Origin: Burkholderia sp. Nafp2/4-1b
Lineage (GTDB): Bacteria; Pseudomonadota; Gammaproteobacteria; Burkholderiales; Burkholderiaceae
Assembly: GCF_003635165.1 (NCBI RefSeq)
Contig: NZ_ML058607.1
Location: 1-64,000, forward strand
Direction of reading: 5' to 3'
DNA: 64,000 nucleotides
Shown: one piece after another, positions 25,780-34,558 of the stretch
Position numbering within the stretch: the stretch's first letter is position 1
Layout: each line of letters starts with the position of its first letter
Notes under the pieces: generated by a model
What the model saw: the letters and a program-made list of their open reading frames with translations, nothing else
Told to the model about the DNA's origin: nothing
Databases searched by the model: none
Made by a program: the position numbers and the translations under genes

Positions 25780-28040
25780 TGAATTCCCACGACGACATCG
25801 ACGAAGGCCGCCGGCACTTCATCGTCTCCGGCGCGCTGTTCGTCGCGTTCACCCTCGCGCCGGCCTCGCGCGCCGCCGCGCAGCTCGTGATCGCCGACGA
25901 AGGCGCGGCCGTGCACGTGGCGAAGGCCACGCAGGCGCTCGCCGGCAGCCTGAAGACCAATCCGCTGCTCGACGCGTGGGTCAAGATCGCGCCCGACGGC
26001 AAGGTCACCGTGTTTACCGGCAAGGTCGAGCTCGGCACCGGCGTGCGCACCGCGCTGCTGCAGGTGGCCGCCGAGGAACTCGACATGAAGCCGTCGCTGA
26101 TCACGTTCCTGACGGCCGACACCGGCGCGTCGCCCGACGAGGGCTTGACCGCCGGCAGCCACACGATGGCCGACAGCGGCTCCGCGCTGCTGAACGCGAC
26201 CGCGCAGGTGCGTGCGCTGCTCGTGGAAGGCGCGGCGAAGCGCTTCGGCGTCGATCCGCGCACGCTGACGACCGCGGACGCGGTGATCAAGGCGCCCGAC
26301 GGCCGCACGATGACCTACGGCGACGCGATCCGCACGGTCGACCTGCACCGCAATGCGACGCCGACGTCGCCGCTGAAGGACCCGACGACGTTCGCCGTGA
26401 TCGGCACGTCGCTGCCGCGCGTCGACATCCCGAACAAGGTGACGGGCGGCGTCAGCTACGTGCAGGACATGCAGTTGCCCGGCATGCTGCACGCGCGCGT
26501 CGTGATGCCGCCGGTGTACGAAGCGAAGCTGCTGTCGTTCGACGAAGCCGCGATCCTGAAGCTGCCGGGCGTCGTGCGGATCGTGCGCAACGGCAGCCTG
26601 CTCGCGGTGGTCGCGCAGGGCGAATGGCAGGCGGTGGTCGCGCAGCGCGCGCTCGCCGCCGGCTGCCGCTGGTCGCCCGGCGGCAAGCTGCCCGATCGCA
26701 ACACCGTGCATGCGGATCTGAAACGGATCTCGACGCAGCGCATCGAGATCGCGAACACGCATGCGGCCACCGCGCCGGCCGTGAAGACGCTCAACGCGAC
26801 GTTCCTGAAAAACTTCCTGCTGCACGGGTCGATCGGGCCGTCGTGCTCGGTCGCGCATCTCGAGAACGGGACGATGACGGTGTGGACCCACTCGCAGGGC
26901 GTCTACCCGCTGCGCGACGCGCTCGCCGAGATGCTGTCGATGCCGAAGGCGAGCGTGCGCTGCATTCACACCGAAGGGTCCGGTTGCTACGGGCACAACG
27001 CGGCGGACGACGCGGCCGCGCACGCGGCGCTGATCGCGGCCGCGATGCCCGGCAAGCCGATCCGTGTGCAGTGGATGCGCGAACAGGAACACACGTGGGA
27101 TCACTTCACGCCGGCGATGGTGACCGAAGTGAGCGCGTCGCTCGATACGAACGGCCGCATCGTCGACTGGAACTACGCGTTGTGGAGCAGTTCGCACAAC
27201 GAGCGAATCGTCAACGCCGGCCGGCTGCTGCCCGCGCGGATGCTCGAGCCGCCGTTCGTGCCCGCGCCGTCGACGCCGATGCTGCAACCGGAGGGCGGTG
27301 CCGACCGCAACGCGATTCCGCTGTATGCGCTGCCGAACCAGCACATCGTCAACAACTTCTCGCCGACGATGCCGCTGCAGACGTCCGCGATGCGCTCGCT
27401 CGGCGCGCACACCAACATCTGGGCGATCGAAAGCTTCATGGACGAGCTCGCGCACGCGGCCGGCGTCGATCCGGTCGAATTCCGGCTGCGTCACATGGAA
27501 GACCATCGCGCGCGGCAGGTGATCCAGCTCGCCGCGAAGCACTTCGGCTGGCCGAGGCCGCCGCGTGCCCGCAACCGCGGCGTCGGCTTCGCGTTCGGCA
27601 AGTACAAGAACCTGATGGCGTACGTCGCGATCGCGGTCGAGGTGTCGGTCGTGCCGGAAACCGGCCAGGTGACGCTCGAACACGCGGAAGCGGCCGTCGA
27701 CGCCGGTCAGATCGTGTCGCCGGACGGCATCCGCAACCAGATCGAGGGCGGCATCGTGCAGGCCGCGAGCTGGACGCTGTACGAGGCGCTGAAGTACGAC
27801 ACGGAACGCATTCGCAGCTTCGACTGGAGCAGCTATCCGATCCTGCGCTTCTCGGCCGCGCCGCAGAGCGTGAAGGTCCATCTGGTCAATCGCCCCGGCG
27901 CGCCGTTTCTCGGCGCGGCCGAGGCGTCGATGGGGCCGACCGCCGGCGCGCTGGCCAATGCGATCTTCGATGCGACCGGCCAGCGCATGCGCGAAATGCC
28001 GTTCGCCGGCGACGCGCTGAGAAAACGCATCGACGCATAG
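25779..28040 (+). CDS. Tat-exported molybdopterin-binding hydroxylase subunit (IorB-like)
   Basis: This 753-residue large subunit belongs to the isoquinoline 1-oxidoreductase/nicotinate dehydrogenase-like branch. A twin-arginine leader with R11-R12 (RRHFIVSGALFVAFTLAP) ends near RAAAQ. It is followed by molybdopterin regions such as GKVELGTGVRTALLQVAAEELD, LLHGSIGPSCSVAH, EGSGCYGHNAADDAA, MREQEHTWDH and a late GAAEASMGP where the catalytic Glu of the family is expected. With the 2Fe-2S and cytochrome subunits it should hydroxylate an aldehyde or N-heterocycle in the periplasm using water as the oxygen source. The LysR gene at 28202 follows on the same strand. Confidence 0.92.
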   Translation: MNSHDDIDEGRRHFIVSGALFVAFTLAPASRAAAQLVIADEGAAVHVAKATQALAGSLKTNPLLDAWVKIAPDGKVTVFTGKVELGTGVRTALLQVAAEELDMKPSLITFLTADTGASPDEGLTAGSHTMADSGSALLNATAQVRALLVEGAAKRFGVDPRTLTTADAVIKAPDGRTMTYGDAIRTVDLHRNATPTSPLKDPTTFAVIGTSLPRVDIPNKVTGGVSYVQDMQLPGMLHARVVMPPVYEAKLLSFDEAAILKLPGVVRIVRNGSLLAVVAQGEWQAVVAQRALAAGCRWSPGGKLPDRNTVHADLKRISTQRIEIANTHAATAPAVKTLNATFLKNFLLHGSIGPSCSVAHLENGTMTVWTHSQGVYPLRDALAEMLSMPKASVRCIHTEGSGCYGHNAADDAAAHAALIAAAMPGKPIRVQWMREQEHTWDHFTPAMVTEVSASLDTNGRIVDWNYALWSSSHNERIVNAGRLLPARMLEPPFVPAPSTPMLQPEGGADRNAIPLYALPNQHIVNNFSPTMPLQTSAMRSLGAHTNIWAIESFMDELAHAAGVDPVEFRLRHMEDHRARQVIQLAAKHFGWPRPPRARNRGVGFAFGKYKNLMAYVAIAVEVSVVPETGQVTLEHAEAAVDAGQIVSPDGIRNQIEGGIVQAASWTLYEALKYDTERIRSFDWSSYPILRFSAAPQSVKVHLVNRPGAPFLGAAEASMGPTAGALANAIFDATGQRMREMPFAGDALRKRIDA

Positions 28041-28063
28041 CAGTGCGGTCGAATCCGCTGCTC

Positions 28064-28140
28064 GACACCCGCTATTCGACACCCGATACTCGATACTCGA
28101 TACTCGATACTCGACACTCGACACTCGATACTCGATACTC
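28064..28140. repeat. Heptamer tandem repeat array (GATACTC)n
   Basis: Eleven consecutive 7-bp units fill the gap between the Mo-hydroxylase and LysR genes. Eight units (28085-28140) are GATACTC or GACACTC; three earlier ones (28064-28084) are degenerate (GACACCC, GCTATTC, GACACCC). The unit is not a multiple of three and lies outside coding DNA, so copy changes would alter only the spacing upstream of the LysR gene, which starts 61 bp later. Confidence 0.85.
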
Positions 28141-28201
28141 GACAAAGACAGCACCGGCACGCACCGGGGCGACACGCCGACAGGCTGGAGAACTTCCGAC
28201 G

Positions 28202-29119
28202 ATGGATACCTTGCTTTCGATGCGCGTGTTCACGCGCATCGTCGAAACCGGCAGCTTCACGCGCGCGTCGGACACGACCGGCCTCACCACGCCGCGCGTG
28301 TCCGCGCTGCTGAGCGCGCTCGAGCAGCACCTCGGCTGCCGGCTGCTGAACCGCACGACGCGCCGCATCTCGCTGACCGAGGACGGCCAGGCGTACTACG
28401 AACGCTCCGTCGCGGTGCTGCGCGAGATCGACGACATGGAGGCATCGGTGTCGCAGGCCCGCAACGTGCCGCGCGGGCGGCTGAAGGTGAACCTGCCGCC
28501 GGCGATGGCGAAGCAGGTCGTGGTGCCCGCGCTGCCGGCGTTTCTCGACGCCCATCCGGGGATCATGATCGAGCTCGGCGTGACCGACCGGCAGATCGAC
28601 CTCGTCGGCGAAGGCGTCGACTGCGTGGTGCGCATCGGCGCGCTCGACGACTCCGGGATGATCGCGAAACGGATCGGCAGCCTGACCACCTGCACGTGCG
28701 GGTCGCCCGCGTATCTCGCGCGGTGCGGCGAGCCGGAGACGGTCGACGATCTCGCGCAGCACGTCGCGGTCAGCCACATCTCGGCCGATACCGGGCGGCC
28801 GCGCGTGTGGGACTACGTCGTCGACGGCGAGCCGCGCATCGTGCAGATGTGCGGGACCGTCGCCGTCAACGACGCGGACAACTACATCGAGTGCGGCGTC
28901 GCCGGAATCGGGCTGATCAAGACGTCGCTGTATCTCGTCGAGCCTTACCTGAAGTCGGGCCGGCTGCGCGAAGTGCTGACCGATTTCAACGCGCCGGCCC
29001 GGCCGATCTCGGTGCTGTATCCGCCGAACCGCCACACCCCGGTCAAGCTCAAGGTGTTCGTCGACTGGCTCGCGGGCCTGTTCGAGCAGATTCCGACGCT
29101 GCAGGGCAAGCGCGGCTGA
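28202..29119 (+). CDS. LysR family transcriptional regulator
   Basis: This 305-residue protein has an N-terminal winged helix (MRVFTRIVETGSFTRASDT, LEQHLGCRLLNRTTRRISLTEDG) and an effector domain (about residues 90-295) of the CrgA/DsdC-like type with VDCVVRIGALDDSGM and YIECGVAGIGLIK. The start at 28202 is in a long open frame, but everything upstream is the shadow of the Mo-hydroxylase gene. It sits between the Mo-hydroxylase operon and the MFS/ene-reductase genes, all on the same strand, so it could control either. The heptamer array directly upstream may affect its expression. Confidence 0.9.
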   Translation: MDTLLSMRVFTRIVETGSFTRASDTTGLTTPRVSALLSALEQHLGCRLLNRTTRRISLTEDGQAYYERSVAVLREIDDMEASVSQARNVPRGRLKVNLPPAMAKQVVVPALPAFLDAHPGIMIELGVTDRQIDLVGEGVDCVVRIGALDDSGMIAKRIGSLTTCTCGSPAYLARCGEPETVDDLAQHVAVSHISADTGRPRVWDYVVDGEPRIVQMCGTVAVNDADNYIECGVAGIGLIKTSLYLVEPYLKSGRLREVLTDFNAPARPISVLYPPNRHTPVKLKVFVDWLAGLFEQIPTLQGKRG

Positions 29120-29185
29120 ACGAACGCGGCGCGGCACCTTTGCGTGCCGCGCAATGCTCGATTGCGCGGCGGCTCGCTTCCGGTT

Positions 29186-29199
29186 TTATCGAACGATCA
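29186..29199. promoter_or_regulatory. Palindromic operator-like site before MFS gene
   Basis: TTATCGAACGATCA matches the operator at 18738 in 13 of 14 positions and lies 74 bp before the MFS start codon. It suggests shared control of this gene pair with the VOC-monooxygenase operon. Confidence 0.5.
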
Positions 29200-29272
29200 A
29201 TAGTATTGACGGCAGTGCGGCGCTCCGTATCCCGCCGCGGTTCGCGATCTTCCCCTTCCCCAGGAGCCGACC

Positions 29273-30490
29273 ATGTCAGCAGATTCCACGCCGCTCGCGC
29301 CGCCCGCGCATGGCGCCAAACTCACGCAGGGCCTGATCCTGCTGTTCGCCTTCAGCTGCGGCGCGATCGTCGCGAACCTGTACTACGCGCAGCCGATCAC
29401 CGAGCTCATCGCGCCGGGCCTGCACATGTCCGGCGGCACCGCGAGCCTGATCGTGTCGCTGACGCAGATCGGCTATGCGTTGGGCCTCTTCTTCATCGTG
29501 CCGCTCGGCGACCTGCTCGAGAACCGCAAGCTGATGATCGTGACGGCCGTCGTGTCGATCGCGAGCCTCGCGGCGGCGGCCTTCGTGCGCACGCCCGGGC
29601 TCTTTCTCGCGATTTCGCTGCTGATCGGCTTCAGCTCGGTGGCCGTGCAGATCCTCGTGCCGCTCGCCGCGCACCTCGCGCCGGATCATTCGCGCGGCCG
29701 CGTCGTCGGCACGATCATGAGCGGGCTGTTGCTCGGCATCCTGCTGGCGCGCCCGCTGTCGAGCGTCGTCGCAGACGCGTTCGGCTGGCGTTTCGTGTTC
29801 GCGGCAGCCGCCGTGCTGATGACGCTCGTGACGGCCTTGCTCGCGCTGACGATTCCGTCGCGCCAGCCCGACCATCGCGCGACCTATTTCGAACTGATCG
29901 GCTCGCTGCTGCAGCTGGTTCGCACGATGCCGGTATTGCGCCACCGCGCGTTCTACCAGGGGTTGATGTTCGCGTCGTTCAGCCTGTTCTGGACCGCCGC
30001 GCCCGTCGAGCTGACGCGTCACTACGGGTTGTCGCAATCGGCGATCGGCCTGTTCGCGCTGGTCGGTGCGATCGGCGCGACGTCGGCGCCGGTGGCCGGC
30101 CGCCTCGCCGACGCCGGCCACACGGTGCGTGCGACGCTGATCGCGCTCGTCGCCGGTGCGTTGGCGTATGCGGTGGGGTTCGTGCACGGCACCGGCCTGT
30201 ACGGGCTCGTCGTCACCGGCATCGTGCTCGACTTCGCGGTGCAGATGAACATGGTGCTCGGCCAGCGCGAGATCTACGCGCTGCACGCGGCGAGCCGCAA
30301 CCGGCTGAACGCGCTGTACATGACGAGCATTTTCGTCGGCGGCGCCGTCGGCTCCGCGCTCGCCAGCCCGCTGTACGAGCATGGCGGCTGGCCGCTCGTC
30401 GCGGCGGTGGCCGGCGCATTCCCGATCGTCGCGCTCGCCCACTACCTGCTCGTCGGGCGGCCGCACGCGCAACGTCACGCGATCGGCTGA
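29273..30490 (+). CDS. MFS transporter
   Basis: This 405-residue protein has about 12 membrane segments of the major facilitator type. Visible features are FAFSCGAIVANLYYAQPITELIAP at the first helix, IGYALGLFFIVPLGDLLENRKLMI around the first loop motif, and a second half starting near RHRAFYQGLMFASF. A good AGGAG site precedes the ATG. It is upstream of the ene-reductase gene with an 79-bp gap, so the two are probably co-transcribed and may export or import the same electrophile. The substrate cannot be told. Confidence 0.88.
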   Translation: MSADSTPLAPPAHGAKLTQGLILLFAFSCGAIVANLYYAQPITELIAPGLHMSGGTASLIVSLTQIGYALGLFFIVPLGDLLENRKLMIVTAVVSIASLAAAAFVRTPGLFLAISLLIGFSSVAVQILVPLAAHLAPDHSRGRVVGTIMSGLLLGILLARPLSSVVADAFGWRFVFAAAAVLMTLVTALLALTIPSRQPDHRATYFELIGSLLQLVRTMPVLRHRAFYQGLMFASFSLFWTAAPVELTRHYGLSQSAIGLFALVGAIGATSAPVAGRLADAGHTVRATLIALVAGALAYAVGFVHGTGLYGLVVTGIVLDFAVQMNMVLGQREIYALHAASRNRLNALYMTSIFVGGAVGSALASPLYEHGGWPLVAAVAGAFPIVALAHYLLVGRPHAQRHAIG

Positions 30491-30569
30491 ATCCGATATC
30501 GCCCGTCAAACCGATTCGTTCGCGGGGCGCGCCGCCGCCCCGCTCCACGTCGAAGGAAAGGAGTCCACC

Positions 30570-31682
30570 ATGTCTTCCCTGCTCAGTGCCTATGATCTGC
30601 GCGGTCTCGCGCTTCCGAACCGCGTCGTGATGGGGCCGATGACGCGCTCGCGCGCACCGTCGCGCGGACTGCCCACCGAACTGATGGCCGAGTACTACGC
30701 GCAGCGCGCGTCAGCCGGCCTGATCGTGACCGAGGCGACCAACGTCAGCCCGGCATCCGCTGCGTTCGAGCTGACGCCGGGGCTCGTCGACGATGCGCAG
30801 GCCGCCGCCTGGAAGATCGTCACCGATGCTGTTCACGCGAACGGCGGGCGCATCTTCGCGCAGCTGTGGCATGGCGGGCGCGTCAGCTCGCTGACGCTGC
30901 TCGGCGGCGCCGCGCCGCTGTCGCCGTCCGGCGTGAATGACGACCTCGAACAGCTGCAGGTGTGGGCGCAGTTGCAGAACGGCTACTACACGAAGATTCA
31001 TGCGACGCCGTCGCGCGCGATGACGACCGACGAAGTCGTCGCGACCGTCGATGAATTTCGCCGCGCGGCCGAGCGCGCGATGGCCGCGGGTTTCGACGGC
31101 GTCGAGCTCCATGCGGCCAACGGCTACCTGCCGCACCAGTTCCTGTCGTCGACGTTGAACCAGCGTGACGATCGCTACGGCGGCACGGTCGCGAACCGGG
31201 CGCGCTTTCTCGCGGAAATCGTCGACGCGGTCGGCGGCGTGATGCCGCTGAGCCGGGTCGGCGTGCGGATCTCGCCGTACGCGAAGTACAACAACGTGCG
31301 CGACGGCGATCCGGACGCGACGTATGCGTATGTCGGCCGGATGCTCGACGAAGCGGGCGTCGCCTATTTGCACGCGGCCGACACCAACGGCTGGAGCGGC
31401 GAGCCCGATCTGCCGCGCATCGTCGAGCAGGCGCGCCGGTCGTTCCACGGCACGCTGATCGTCAACGGCGGCATTTCGCCGGATGCGGCGAACGCGCTGA
31501 TCGATGCAGGCGACGCCGATCTCGTCGCGTTTGCGCGTGCGTATATCGCGAACCCCGATCTCGTGGAGCGCATCGCGATCCGCGCACCGCTGTCGGAACC
31601 CAGGACCGTCGGCTGGTATGGCGGCGATCGCGCGGGCTACGTCGACTATGCGCGGCACGACGCGGCACAATCACACGCGTGA
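30570..31682 (+). CDS. Old-Yellow-Enzyme family ene-reductase
   Basis: This 370-residue FMN flavoenzyme reduces activated C=C bonds (enones, nitro-compounds) with NAD(P)H. It has the N-terminal LPNRVVMGPMTRSRA, the QLWHGGR segment, the substrate-binding His-Asn pair in LHAANGYL, FLSSTLNQRDDRYGG, and LIVNGGI near the FMN phosphate site. Length and motifs match the NemA/XenA classical group. I chose the ATG at 30570, which has AAAGGAG upstream. It is the second gene after the MFS transporter. Confidence 0.93.
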   Translation: MSSLLSAYDLRGLALPNRVVMGPMTRSRAPSRGLPTELMAEYYAQRASAGLIVTEATNVSPASAAFELTPGLVDDAQAAAWKIVTDAVHANGGRIFAQLWHGGRVSSLTLLGGAAPLSPSGVNDDLEQLQVWAQLQNGYYTKIHATPSRAMTTDEVVATVDEFRRAAERAMAAGFDGVELHAANGYLPHQFLSSTLNQRDDRYGGTVANRARFLAEIVDAVGGVMPLSRVGVRISPYAKYNNVRDGDPDATYAYVGRMLDEAGVAYLHAADTNGWSGEPDLPRIVEQARRSFHGTLIVNGGISPDAANALIDAGDADLVAFARAYIANPDLVERIAIRAPLSEPRTVGWYGGDRAGYVDYARHDAAQSHA

Positions 31683-31728
31683 GCCGCGCCCGCACCGCGC
31701 AACGAGTGGGATGCGCGGCGCGGCGCCA

Positions 31729-32403
31729 TCAAGCGTCGGTCCACCGCGCGCCGAGCACGCGCCCGCAGAAATTCGGCCGATGAAAATCCGGATCCGCGCG
31801 TTCGAGCACGTCCGCGCTCCACGTGCCGAACGTCGACAACGGCCGATGCTCGACACCGCGCGCGACGGTCGCGAGGAAGGTTTCGCGAAAGCCGCTGCCG
31901 CGCGGGTATGCGGCGAGCAGAGCAGCGCGCTCATCGGCCGTGTAGCTGTCGAAATCAGTCGCCATCAAATCCGTCGACACGGCGCAAGCCAGTGCGCGAG
32001 CGAGCGGCGACGCGCGAGCGGCAACCGCCGGCGTCGTATGCAGCGCAATCGCGTGCCATACGTCGTCGCGCATGCGTCGCGACCGGCGATGCCGCAGCAG
32101 CAGCGCATGCGCGGCATCCGCACCGTCGAGTTCATAGCGTTCGGTCGAGCGGCAATACGCATGGCTCAGCCCCATGTTCGCGTACATCGCGGCGACATAC
32201 AGCGCGTCGGCATCGCACGTGTCGCCCGCACGCCGCGCGGCAAGCGATGCGAACACGAACACGCGGCCCGCATGATCGGCGAGCGCGCCAGGCAGCGACG
32301 CGCGGGCCGCATCGGCCGCCTCGACCGCAACGGGTGTGCGCGGAATGCGAACGCCGGCCACTTCGTCGCCGGTTGCCGGTGCGCGCGTGTGCGCAGCATT
32401 CAT
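31729..32403 (-). CDS. Degenerate HD-domain (cyanamide hydratase-like) protein
   Basis: This 224-residue protein resembles HD-fold phosphohydrolases of the cyanamide hydratase group. An early HAGRVFVFASL keeps the first His, and ALHTTPAV keeps a late His. The central His-Asp pair that gives the family its name is lost: the expected H-D-L-G-L reads A-N-M-G-L (in YVAAMYANMGLSH). It may be catalytically dead or may have changed function. The start at 32403 has a clear AAGGAGA site. It follows the amidohydrolase gene on the same strand after a 103-bp gap and is probably in its operon. Confidence 0.75.
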   Translation of the reverse strand: MNAAHTRAPATGDEVAGVRIPRTPVAVEAADAARASLPGALADHAGRVFVFASLAARRAGDTCDADALYVAAMYANMGLSHAYCRSTERYELDGADAAHALLLRHRRSRRMRDDVWHAIALHTTPAVAARASPLARALACAVSTDLMATDFDSYTADERAALLAAYPRGSGFRETFLATVARGVEHRPLSTFGTWSADVLERADPDFHRPNFCGRVLGARWTDA

Positions 32404-32506
32404 CGTGTCTCCTTCGTGCCCCGCGCACGGGGCGGAAAATCGTTCAATCCGGTGCGTGGTCGCCACTGGGCAGCATCTCGCGCCGGCACGCACCGACACG
32501 CGCCGG

Positions 32507-34405
32507 TTAGAAAGCGATGCAGCAGCGCCCGAATGCGTCACAGCCGTTGGTGACCGCGCTCGCCGCCGGATAACGCGGCCGTGCGAAGCGGCGTTCACGG
32601 CCGCGCGCGCGGCATGCATCGCTGCCGGAGTCCGCGCACGCGGCGCTCGCCGCGGCCGTACGCGGACCGTCGCGCCCGTCGGCGCCGGTTGCCCACGCAC
32701 CGCCGCTGTCGGCGACCGGCGACCACGCGGGGCTGACGGGCGGCAGCGGCGGCGCAAGCGACGAGAATTCCTGTTCCGCGTGCACGACCTTGCCGTCGAC
32801 GACCGTCAGCACCGACGACAACTGCGGTATCCGCGGCGCGTCGATCGTGAAGTAGTCGTCGCTCAGCACCGCGAAGTCCGCATACCGGCCGGGCACCAGC
32901 GCGCCCTTGCGGTGCTCGTCCGCGGAAAACCACGCACTGCCCACCGTGTAGCGGCGCAGCGCCTCCATCCGGCTAAGCCGGTTGCGCGGCGGATACAGCG
33001 CCGTACCGCCCACGCTGCGCCCCGACACCATCCAGTACAGCGCGACGAACGGGTTGTAGCTGCCGGCACCCATCGCACCGGAGCCCGCACCGACCGGCAG
33101 CCCGGCCGCGAGCATCGCGCGGATCGGCGGCGCGCGCATCGCCGCCGCGGCGCCGTGGCGCGCGATGAACGCCTCGCCCTGAAACGCCATGCGCGGCTGC
33201 ACGGTGATGCCGCCGCCCAGCGCGGCGACGCGCGCGATGTTCGCATCCGAAATGGCCTCGCAGCGGTCGAAGCACCAGCGCAGCCCGGCGAACGAAATCT
33301 CGCGGTTCACCGCCTCGAACACGTCCAGGAAGCGGCCGATCGACTCGTCGTAGGTCGCATGCAGCCGGAACGGCCAGCGATGGTGCACGAGCAGCCGGAC
33401 GATGGCGGTCAGCTCCGCTTCGACCGACGCGGGCAGTTCGGCGCGCGGCTCGAGAAAATTCCCGAGATCGACCGCCGAGAACGACAGCCGCTCGCCCGCG
33501 CCGTGCGCGCGCAGGAACGCGTCGCCGTCGCCGGGCGCCGTCAGCGCGATCCACTGCGCGAAGTCGTCGAGTTCGCGGCCGGCGTGCCGCGCGCCCAGCG
33601 CATACGCGATGCGCGTCGTCAGTTCGCCGCGCCGCGCGAGCGTCATGACGGCGGCGTAGTCGTCCGGATACGCGAGACCGTCGCCGCCGGCGTCGATCGC
33701 GCTCGTCACGCCGACGCGGTTCAGCGCGTGCATGAAGTGCCGCGTCGAGTTGAGCCGGTCGGCCGCGTCCAGCGTCGGCGCGCGCGCCAGCGCCGCTGAA
33801 AGCACCGCCGGATCCTGGCGCGCGAGCAGCTCGCCGGTCGGCCGTCCGTGGCGGTCGCGCCGCAGTTCTCCGCCCGGCGGGTCCGGTGTGTCGCGCCCGT
33901 AGCCGAGCGCGCGCAGCGCGGCCGTATTCAGCCACGCGCTGTCGGACAGATGCTGGACGAACACCGGTGTATCGGGCGCGATCGCGTTCAACTCGGCGGC
34001 CGTCGGGCCGCGCTTTTCCGCGAACTGCAACGCGGTCCAGCCGCCCGCCACGCGCGCCCACTGCGGCGCGGGCGTACGCCGCACTTGCCGGCCCAGCAGG
34101 TCGAGCGCGTCGGCGAGCGACGGCACGCCGTCCCAGCGCAGCTCGAGATTGAAATTCATCCCGCCGCGTATGGCCTGCAGGTGCGCGTCGATCAAGCCCG
34201 GAATCACGGTGCGGCCGTTCAGATCGATGCAGGTCGTGGCGTCGTGCGCGTGGCGCAACACGTCGCGATCGTCGCCGGTCGCGACGATGCGCCCGTCCGT
34301 CACGGCGAGCGCGCTGACGAACGAGCGCTGGTCGTCCTGGGTCGCGATCTTGCCGTTGAATACGACGAGGTCCGCCGAGCGCGCGGGTTGCGTCGCTCTA
34401 ACCAC
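32507..34405 (-). CDS. YtcJ-like amidohydrolase with cysteine-rich tail
   Basis: This 632-residue TIM-barrel metal-dependent hydrolase of the AepA/YtcJ group has LVVFNGKIATQDD and a GLIDAHLQ motif near the N-terminus, then WPFRLHATYDESI, FDRCEAIS and a C-terminal GRYADFAVLSDDYFTI. In GLIDAHLQ the second metal His of the usual H-x-H is replaced by Gln. I prefer a GTG start at 34405, which follows GGGAGG; an ATG at 34543 would add 46 arginine-rich residues. The last 50 residues are unlike the family core and contain six cysteines, ending CDAFGRCCIAF. A paralog is at 44079-45968. Substrates of this class are mostly unknown amides or formyl compounds. Confidence 0.82.
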   Translation of the reverse strand: MVRATQPARSADLVVFNGKIATQDDQRSFVSALAVTDGRIVATGDDRDVLRHAHDATTCIDLNGRTVIPGLIDAHLQAIRGGMNFNLELRWDGVPSLADALDLLGRQVRRTPAPQWARVAGGWTALQFAEKRGPTAAELNAIAPDTPVFVQHLSDSAWLNTAALRALGYGRDTPDPPGGELRRDRHGRPTGELLARQDPAVLSAALARAPTLDAADRLNSTRHFMHALNRVGVTSAIDAGGDGLAYPDDYAAVMTLARRGELTTRIAYALGARHAGRELDDFAQWIALTAPGDGDAFLRAHGAGERLSFSAVDLGNFLEPRAELPASVEAELTAIVRLLVHHRWPFRLHATYDESIGRFLDVFEAVNREISFAGLRWCFDRCEAISDANIARVAALGGGITVQPRMAFQGEAFIARHGAAAAMRAPPIRAMLAAGLPVGAGSGAMGAGSYNPFVALYWMVSGRSVGGTALYPPRNRLSRMEALRRYTVGSAWFSADEHRKGALVPGRYADFAVLSDDYFTIDAPRIPQLSSVLTVVDGKVVHAEQEFSSLAPPLPPVSPAWSPVADSGGAWATGADGRDGPRTAAASAACADSGSDACRARGRERRFARPRYPAASAVTNGCDAFGRCCIAF

Positions 34406-34558
34406 CGTCCGGCCTCCCGTGCGCGCATGCGCGCGGCGCGTCGCGCGGCGGCGCCGGACGCGAGACGGCGGCCGAATCGTACGCGTGGCCCGAAGCCCGC
34501 GTTTCGGCGCGCATGCCGCGATCGCGCGGCCGCATTGCTGCACCCGATTCGCGCATCG

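Noticed and set aside
28064..28140. CRISPR-like array
   Set aside because: The units are 7 bp with no spacers. It is a simple tandem repeat.
34406..34543. 46-residue N-terminal extension of the amidohydrolase
   Set aside because: It is arginine-rich and non-conserved, and a GTG at 34405 with GGGAGG upstream starts right before the conserved part.
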